A stretch of DNA of 57,044 bases from Planctomycetota bacterium (GTDB taxonomy: Bacteria; Planctomycetota; Phycisphaerae; Phycisphaerales; SM1A02). Shown in pieces: positions 51,744 to 57,044 of this stretch. The translations under genes were made by a program, and so were the position numbers. The DNA is taken from contig JACNLW010000075.1 of the NCBI GenBank assembly GCA_014381305.1, positions 1 to 57,044 of the forward strand, given 5' to 3'. The notes beneath the pieces were generated by a model. It had not been told where the DNA came from. It made no database searches and was given only the letters and a program-made list of their open reading frames with translations. Within the stretch, counting starts at the first letter, position 1. Each line of letters begins with the position of its first letter.

Positions 51744-54700
51744 ATGTTCGTAATTCATGCCAACTGGATGGCAGGTCATCTTCATCTTTGGGCAGAATCC
51801 CTTGAGCGATTCAACCTGATGCCGAGTCGATGCAATGCAATTGCGGTTCAGCAGCAAAACGCAGAAGAAGGTGGTGGTGTTGCAATTGCAACAAGCGATC
51901 ATCCATTTTGTGAGTCAACAAAAACACTTATTGCTGCATTAGAAGGACTCGGTTTAGATCTTGGATCATACAAAGAAGAATCGCTTCTACTTCATCTTCC
52001 TCACGATTTACTGGGCCCTTGGCCGAGCGATCGGCTCGTCAGCATTATCGGTGATTATGAGCATGGCGGTGAACCAATACTCGCAGAGTGTCGCGTAGAG
52101 TCGATTGCAATTCCTCCTGCTGCTGCAGTGCACCTTCTTGCGCTTATCACAAGGGAAGCCAAGAAACACACAATCGAAGTGGAACACTCTGTTCGTTTTT
52201 GGACAAGCGTTGCGCGTTTTTCACTTGACCTTCTTGTTGACCAACGATTTGTTCCAACGTTACAGCAGGTGGATCGAAAACATCTTTCCGGAAAATGGAC
52301 AGCGTGGTTACACGACGAAGAGATCGTCGACCGCTTCGGTAAATTGCTAAATGCAATGCCAGCTGCGGCAAGATCAACAGGCATCGATGGTCAATCACTT
52401 CTTGAAAATGCACTTGAAGATATGACTGATGGTTTGATCAGAGAGACGTTGATTGATGACGATTTTATTGATGCAGTAGAAGACTGGAACCCCGCTGAAG
52501 ACGCACACGTCTCGTGGCTCGAGGCGTTGCTTCATAGAAATACTGCCGTAAAAGGCGATCCGGACCGACTTCTCACAATATTTACAGATGCGCGGAGATG
52601 GCTTGGTCGACTGTGTGATATTGGCGAAAATTTATCATGGCATTTGCTTTTTGATTTGTCTGAACCGCATGAAAACCGAGATCACTGGATTCTTCGTTTT
52701 GGTTTGCGTTCTGCTGAAGACGCTTCTCGCGAAGTTTCTGCAGAAGAAATTTGGGCGGAGGCTGGCGGTGAACATGGGAATGATGATCGGTTACCGGAGT
52801 TACTGCTCGGTGAACTTGATCGTGCATCTCTCATGTATTCCAAACTTGAAAAAAGTTTAAAAGAATCAACACCAACAGAAATGATTCTCAATACAAAAGA
52901 AGCGCACCAGTTTCTCGTTGAGTACATGCCACTGTTGGAGGAATCAGGTTTTCTCGTTGCAGTTCCCAACTGGTGGGGCAATGAACAAAGCCGCCTTTCC
53001 GCAAGTTTACATATTGAAGCGCAGTCAATGGAAGAGGTCATGGCTGCAAGGCTTGATGGCCCATCTACAGATAGTTCTATGCTTGGTTTGCACGCAATTG
53101 TTGAGTGCAGTTGGAAAGTCGCAATCGGCGGGCAAGTTCTTTCGCAAGAAGAGTTCGAACAACTTTTATCGCAAGATCAATCTCTAATTCAAATCAACGG
53201 CCGTTGGGTGCATCTTCAAGAAGGTGCAATTGCAGAAGCAAGAAGGTTATTTGCTGATGGCGCAACTACACAAATGCCATTGGTCGAAGCGCTTCGTTTA
53301 ATTCAAGTTGATGATGATGCTTCAAGGGCACTAGAAATTAGTGGCATGAGCGCAACAGGGTGGGTGAAGGAACTCCTTGATTCAACAACAAGTGACGCTA
53401 CTTTGCCAGAGATTCCACAACCAGCGTTGTTTGAAGGACAACTTCGACCGTATCAGTTAACAGGATTACGATGGCTTTCGTTTCTTTCACGTTTCGGAAT
53501 TGGTGCGTGTCTTGCAGATGACATGGGTCTTGGTAAAACAATTCAACTCATTGCACTGTTGCAACACGAAAGAGCAGAAAATCCAGGCGCAGTTGGGCAA
53601 ACTCTGCTCGTTGTTCCAACCTCAGTTGTCGCAAACTGGGAACGAGAAATCGATAAGTTTTCACCAGAATTAAAAGTGCACATTCACCATGGACCAGAGC
53701 GGCCACTTGGTGAAGAATTCAACGAAGCGATCGCTGAGTGTGACGTCGTTATTACAACGTACGGATTAGTGCATCGCGATCGTGACACTCTTGGGTCAAT
53801 CACATGGCACCGTGTTTGTCTTGACGAAGCGCAGTACATTAAAAACCCACCAACGAAACAAGCACAATCAATCCGCGCAATGAAAGCATGGCATAGAGTT
53901 GCGCTCACCGGTACTCCGGTTGAAAACAGATTGATCGAACTCTGGTCGATCATGGAGTTTTTAAACCCAGGTTATCTGGGTCCCGCAGCAAAGTTCCGTC
54001 GCAGCGTTGCACGTCCAATTGAACAGCGCCGCGATCCCCGCAAGGCGGAACGACTGCGACAAATGATTCAACCATTTGTGTTGCGACGTCTCAAAACAGA
54101 TGCAACGGTGATTGATGACCTTCCAGATTGCGTACAAACCAAAGAGTTTGCAAACTTGACACGTGAACAAGCTGGCTTGTATGAACATGTTGTGGGGAAA
54201 ATGATTGGTGAAGTTGAACGCTCTGATGGTATTCAACGAAGAGGTCTTGTTCTTTCAACACTTGTAAAACTAAAACAAATTTGTAATCACCCAGGACATT
54301 ACACGCAAGCAGGGCACCGCGATGGCGCACCGGCCTCAGAAGTTCTTGCACCCGGTTTGCAAACACAGCGTTCTGGCAAAGCAAGTAGGTTAATGTCTCT
54401 GCTCGAAGAAGTTATTGCTACCGGTGAAAAGGCACTCGTGTTTACCCAGTTTAGAGAAATGGGACGATTGCTCACTGCGATGATCCAGCATGATTTGGAT
54501 TGCGAAACAATGTTCTTGCATGGTGGTACGCCTCCACGCAGACGTCAACAATTTATTGACCGGTTCCAAGATACAAATGGTGGCGTGCCAATCTTTATTC
54601 TTTCGCTAAAGGCTGGTGGTGTTGGATTGAATTTGACTGCTGCGAATCATGTATTCCATTATGACCGTTGGTGGAATCCCGCAGTGGAGAACCAAGCAAC

Positions 54701-54920
54701 AGACCGTGCGTTTCGTATTGGGCAGCAAAAAACAGTACATGTGCATAAATTTGTTTGCACTGGAACGCTTGAAGAACGAATTGATCAAATGATTGAACAA
54801 AAAATGGAACTCGCAGATAACATTGTTGGTTCTGGAGAGAAATGGATTTCCGATCTTTCAGCTGGACAACTTAGAGAGATGCTTGTACTTCGCGATTCTG
54901 CATTGGAGATGGATCAATGA
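51744..54920 (+). CDS. SNF2-family DEAD/DEAH-box helicase (HepA-like)
   Basis: A 1058-residue SWI2/SNF2 ATPase. The first 560 residues form the bacterial SNF2-associated region. The helicase core follows: Q-like LRPYQLTGLRWLSFL, motif I CLADDMGLGKT near 590-600, motif II CLDEAQYIKN near 692, motif III ALTGTPVEN, and in the second lobe KALVFTQF, LSLKAGGVGLNLTAA and DRAFRIGQ. It probably remodels protein-DNA complexes. ATG 51744 has GGAGG upstream and is preferred over ATG 51729. Its stop overlaps the SWIM gene start (ATGA), so the two act together. Confidence 0.9.
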   Translation: MFVIHANWMAGHLHLWAESLERFNLMPSRCNAIAVQQQNAEEGGGVAIATSDHPFCESTKTLIAALEGLGLDLGSYKEESLLLHLPHDLLGPWPSDRLVSIIGDYEHGGEPILAECRVESIAIPPAAAVHLLALITREAKKHTIEVEHSVRFWTSVARFSLDLLVDQRFVPTLQQVDRKHLSGKWTAWLHDEEIVDRFGKLLNAMPAAARSTGIDGQSLLENALEDMTDGLIRETLIDDDFIDAVEDWNPAEDAHVSWLEALLHRNTAVKGDPDRLLTIFTDARRWLGRLCDIGENLSWHLLFDLSEPHENRDHWILRFGLRSAEDASREVSAEEIWAEAGGEHGNDDRLPELLLGELDRASLMYSKLEKSLKESTPTEMILNTKEAHQFLVEYMPLLEESGFLVAVPNWWGNEQSRLSASLHIEAQSMEEVMAARLDGPSTDSSMLGLHAIVECSWKVAIGGQVLSQEEFEQLLSQDQSLIQINGRWVHLQEGAIAEARRLFADGATTQMPLVEALRLIQVDDDASRALEISGMSATGWVKELLDSTTSDATLPEIPQPALFEGQLRPYQLTGLRWLSFLSRFGIGACLADDMGLGKTIQLIALLQHERAENPGAVGQTLLVVPTSVVANWEREIDKFSPELKVHIHHGPERPLGEEFNEAIAECDVVITTYGLVHRDRDTLGSITWHRVCLDEAQYIKNPPTKQAQSIRAMKAWHRVALTGTPVENRLIELWSIMEFLNPGYLGPAAKFRRSVARPIEQRRDPRKAERLRQMIQPFVLRRLKTDATVIDDLPDCVQTKEFANLTREQAGLYEHVVGKMIGEVERSDGIQRRGLVLSTLVKLKQICNHPGHYTQAGHRDGAPASEVLAPGLQTQRSGKASRLMSLLEEVIATGEKALVFTQFREMGRLLTAMIQHDLDCETMFLHGGTPPRRRQQFIDRFQDTNGGVPIFILSLKAGGVGLNLTAANHVFHYDRWWNPAVENQATDRAFRIGQQKTVHVHKFVCTGTLEERIDQMIEQKMELADNIVGSGEKWISDLSAGQLREMLVLRDSALEMDQ

Positions 54921-55756
54921 GAAGGCCAACAAAGCCACGGCCCAAAAAGTTATCGATGCGCTTAAAAAGTGCGATGGAAGATTTACGTTCACATCCCCCA
55001 GCATCATGGCTGATCGAAACGATTGACACGGTGTTCTCGCCAGCGAATGTTGTCGCGGGCATGACCTATGCAATGGACGGCCAAGTGCGCGTGCTTAAAA
55101 TACGCGAGGGCGTGATTACTGCTTCGGTCCAGTGCACAGAAGAAAAACCCTACAAGTTGCAGATTGATATTCCAATTTTATCTTCAGACGATTGGGTTAA
55201 AGTTGCACGAAGAATGGCAGTTGAAGCGAGAATTGCTGCGAGACTTTCTGCAGGTAGAGTTCCTTCATCTCTCGCTGGCATGTTTCGGGATTGCGGTTTA
55301 GAACCAATTGCAAACGGATTAAAACCTGTGTGTGAGTGCAACGACAAGCGGCCATGTAAACACGCAGCTGCAGCGTTGTTTCTTACTGCTGAACGATTGT
55401 TAACGATGCCGATGTTGTTCTTTGAATTACGAGGGACAACACCAGAAGATTTACTTGGCAAGTTACGACAAGCAAGAACACTTGATGCGAAGGGACAGGC
55501 AGTTGCGCATGCTGGGGTTCGCAGTGATGATTTGCCAGTTATTCCTGCTGTTGAGGATTGTTTGGAAGACTTTTGGCGGTGTCCATATCCGACGCATGAA
55601 GTTGATGTATCTCCAATGCCGCACCATCTGCCGCATGCGTTGTTGCGTCGACTAGGGTCCTCAACGATGCAGGGAAAATTTCCATTCGCTGGATTGCTTG
55701 AAACAATCTATGACGATGTTTCGCGAAATGCATCTGAGCATCGTAAAAACGATTAA
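54917..55756 (+). CDS. SWIM zinc-finger protein partnered with the SNF2 helicase
   Basis: A 279-residue protein with a SWIM domain: C-x-C-x(n)-C-x-H is read as CECNDKRPCKH near residues 141-151, preceded by MFRDCGLEP. SWIM fingers bind DNA or protein and are found next to SNF2 helicases in many bacteria (Bacillus YwqA/YwqB, for example). The N-terminal and C-terminal parts have no recognised domain. It starts inside the helicase stop codon (ATGA overlap), which implies coupled translation and a complex. Confidence 0.85.
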   Translation: MRRPTKPRPKKLSMRLKSAMEDLRSHPPASWLIETIDTVFSPANVVAGMTYAMDGQVRVLKIREGVITASVQCTEEKPYKLQIDIPILSSDDWVKVARRMAVEARIAARLSAGRVPSSLAGMFRDCGLEPIANGLKPVCECNDKRPCKHAAAALFLTAERLLTMPMLFFELRGTTPEDLLGKLRQARTLDAKGQAVAHAGVRSDDLPVIPAVEDCLEDFWRCPYPTHEVDVSPMPHHLPHALLRRLGSSTMQGKFPFAGLLETIYDDVSRNASEHRKND

Positions 55757-56000
55757 GTTATACCGCAGGTGTTTTAATCGCGTTTTTTTCAAATTTTCTG
55801 CGCTTGATTTCTAGGGATTGTTTCACGCTGGGTCATTTTCACATGTTTACTGAAAGAGATGATTACATTCGGGGCTTCTCTATCTGTAACAACCACATTG
55901 CATAGTTGTTATTGGACGTAAAACTTTTTGAAATGGTACAAAAGTCGTCCATTTCTTAAGTCGATAGTCCAATAGTCCAAGTCTTACAGGAGTTAAAACC

Positions 56001-56261
56001 ATGAATAACAGAACAAACGCCTCAGAACACATCAGACCTATGCTCGCAGCGATGGCCAGATCCATTGAAGCAGCAAGGGCGAAGCGTTCCACTACAGATA
56101 CTATTTGCACAGGGTCTGGGTCGTCGGAGGGGACGACCTCGATCGGTGCTAATTTTACAATCGGAAACCCATTTGCTGAGAATGGTAAAGCGAAAGCAAA
56201 AGCGCAATCAGCAACTGGATCATTTTTTAGAGATCGTGGCGAGTTCCGAAAAGCCGGTTAA
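56001..56261 (+). CDS. Small basic protein of unknown function
   Basis: An 86-residue protein, low in hydrophobic residues, with an N-terminal helix (ASEHIRPMLAAMARSIEAAR), a Gly/Ser/Thr-rich middle and a Lys/Ala segment (GKAKAKAQSATGSFF). AGGAG lies nine bases before ATG 56001 and a strong terminator follows, so the reading frame is likely used. Inside it, GGTCGTC-GGAGGG-GACGACC (near 56119-56138) forms a seven-pair hairpin with a ribosome-site-like loop. The 244 bp upstream, after the SWIM gene, contain TAACAAC/GTTGTTA and AAATGG/CCATTT inverted repeats and no other gene. Confidence 0.55.
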   Translation: MNNRTNASEHIRPMLAAMARSIEAARAKRSTTDTICTGSGSSEGTTSIGANFTIGNPFAENGKAKAKAQSATGSFFRDRGEFRKAG

Positions 56262-56280
56262 TTATTTTTGTATTCATCCA

Positions 56281-56318
56281 AAAAAAGCGGCGTTCCAATT
56301 TGGAACGCCGCTTTTTTT
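56281..56318. terminator. Strong bidirectional intrinsic terminator
   Basis: GCGGCGTTCC and GGAACGCCGC around AATTT, flanked by A6 on the left and T7 on the right. It sits between the convergent small gene and rplS, and would stop transcription from both sides. Confidence 0.92.
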
Positions 56319-56338
56319 ATTATTCGTTTAAACGCGTA

Positions 56339-56710
56339 TTAGTGCTTCAAACCACGGCGGCGATCACGCAAGCGGCGTGATTTACCAACACGGTCACGGA
56401 GGAAGTACAACTTCGCACGACGAGCATCGCCTTGGCGAACAACTTCGATTTTTGCAATTCGCGGTGAATGCAGTGGGAAAATTCTTTCAACACCTTCGTT
56501 TGCAACGATCCGTCGAACTGTAATGGTTGTGTTTACTCCGCGACTTTTTTGTCCGAGGAGGACGCCTTGAAAAACTTGGATACGTTCTTTTTCACCCTCA
56601 ACAATTGTGTAGTGCACGTTGATGGTGTCGCCGACGTGAAAGTCTGGGAAGAAATCTTCGTCGCGTAATTGGTTTTCAGTGATTGATTCAACTAACTTTT
56701 GGGTGCCCAT
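56339..56710 (-). CDS. rplS: 50S ribosomal protein L19 (bL19)
   Basis: A 123-residue ribosomal protein of the 30S-50S interface. FHVGDTINVHYTIVEGEKER, IQVFQGVLLGQKSRGVNTT and VERIFPLHSPRIAKIEV are the family's blocks, ending in the basic RAKLYFLRDRVGKSRRL. It follows trmD on the minus strand by about 70 bp, the common trmD-rplS order. Confidence 0.97.
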   Translation of the reverse strand: MGTQKLVESITENQLRDEDFFPDFHVGDTINVHYTIVEGEKERIQVFQGVLLGQKSRGVNTTITVRRIVANEGVERIFPLHSPRIAKIEVVRQGDARRAKLYFLRDRVGKSRRLRDRRRGLKH

Positions 56711-56756
56711 GGTTGGGTTCCTTTCTTAATCATCCTTTGCAGCATTATGGCTACTT

Positions 56757-56796
56757 CCGGGGGTGACTTGAGTCTTGCTCAGGGGTCAACTTCCTC
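56757..56796. repeat. Degenerate copy of the palindrome family between trmD and rplS
   Basis: CCGGGGGTGACTTGAG (56757-56772) is one change from the half-unit CCGGGGGTGAGTT, and CTCAGGGGTCAACTT (56778-56792) resembles the GAGTTGACCCC segment inside the 30.0 kb element. The trmD stop TGA (56779-56781) lies in it. Pairing is weak, so this is a decayed or distant relative. Confidence 0.35.
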
Positions 56797-57044
56797 ATTG
56801 TCGAGCAGTTCAGGGCGCCGCGATTTGGTTCGCGATTCCATTTGCTCCTGTCGCCACTGATCGACGGCTTTGTGGTCGCCGCTCAGTAGCACTTCTGGCA
56901 CTTCCTTTTCATTCCATACACGGGGACGTGTGTAGTGTGGGCAGTCGAGTAGGCGTTTGCCGTCGGTTGCCCTTTTCGAAAAGGAATCTTGATCGGCAGA
57001 ATCTGCATGACCAAGAACGCCTGGGAGAAGTCTGACAACTGCAT
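56779..57044 (-). CDS. trmD: 3' end of tRNA (guanine-N1)-methyltransferase TrmD
   Basis: The last 87 codons of the gene; the start lies beyond the right edge. The visible part begins [20 protein letters not shown], the helix-loop after the SPOUT knot, and continues [28 protein letters not shown], split across the usual conserved PhYTRP and VLLSGDH motifs. TrmD makes m1G37 in tRNA. It is followed by rplS, its usual neighbour. It ends with an acidic tail, [10 protein letters not shown]. Confidence 0.93.
   Translation of the reverse strand, partial: AVVRLLPGVLGHADSADQDSFSKRATDGKRLLDCPHYTRPRVWNEKEVPEVLLSGDHKAVDQWRQEQMESRTKSRRPELLDNEEVDP

Noticed and set aside
56775-57035. Plus-strand open frame at the right edge
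   Set aside because: The minus strand there reads as the conserved end of TrmD, which explains the open frame.

Overview
The window reads as an ordinary bacterial chromosome segment, densely coding, from a diderm (Gram-negative-type) organism. LpxI, an LpxL-type acyltransferase, a Lol-type ABC exporter, DsbD, ExbD/TonB-like proteins and several lipoproteins all imply an outer membrane. A planctomycete, perhaps of the class Phycisphaerae, is my best guess. It rests on the C-G-Y-D-L...C-P-E-C-G zinc ribbon of the small membrane protein at 2277-2705, many starts without a clear Shine-Dalgarno, and several lineage-restricted proteins; it is inference, not proof. There are no transposases, phage genes, rRNA or CRISPR. 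One tRNA (Lys, UUU) is present.

Layout. 1-1.63 kb (minus): start of the F0 ATP synthase cluster (AtpZ-like, AtpI-like, atpB, edge of a next gene). 1.7-5.6 kb: a lone NuoI, a zinc-ribbon membrane protein and the TrkA/TrkH potassium system. 6.1-9.1 kb: HU-like protein, replicative helicase DnaB, Ca2+/Na+ antiporter. 9.2-13.6 kb (plus): an ECF sigma factor with a probable membrane anti-sigma partner and an exported protein, then half of a peptide ABC importer and an SseB-like protein. 13.7-16.8 kb (minus): small protein, receiver-only response regulator, LpxL-type acyltransferase, coiled-coil membrane protein. 17-19.6 kb (plus): lysine 6-aminotransferase and a FIST sensor protein. 19.6-28 kb: lipoprotein, beta-propeller, pseudouridine synthase, ClpC, Lol-like exporter and NAD(P)HX epimerase. 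28-30 kb: glycosyltransferase and SurE. 30-36.7 kb (minus): TonB-like/ExbD/STAS, gyrA, TlyA-like methyltransferase, LpxI, LOG hydrolase. 36.9-41.8 kb: WecA-like transferase, O-antigen-ligase-like protein, and DsbD on the opposite strand. 42.2-50 kb (plus): one long operon nusA-infB-rbfA-(Nth-like, lysine-rich)-TPR-yebC-lipoprotein, preceded by a structured leader. 50-51.3 kb: XerC/D recombinase and a small protein. 51.6-56.3 kb: tRNA-Lys, SNF2 helicase plus SWIM protein, a small orphan gene. 56.3-57 kb (minus): rplS and the 3' end of trmD.

The most unusual feature is a family of intergenic palindromes built from the unit AATAAACTCACCCCCGG and its complement. It occurs at 11.21, 30.0-30.25 and 31.9-32.0 kb, with a looser relative at 49.95 kb and a degenerate one at 56.76 kb. 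At 30.0 kb it forms a 249-bp element with 38-bp perfect terminal inverted repeats and an internal 21-bp tandem repeat. In several copies the TAA in the unit is the stop codon of the neighbouring gene. Two leader arrangements also stand out: a 402-bp nusA leader with a 17-codon ORF and an intrinsic terminator close to the nusA start, and a six-codon ORF (MGYHKW) ending in TAATG at the wecA-like start.
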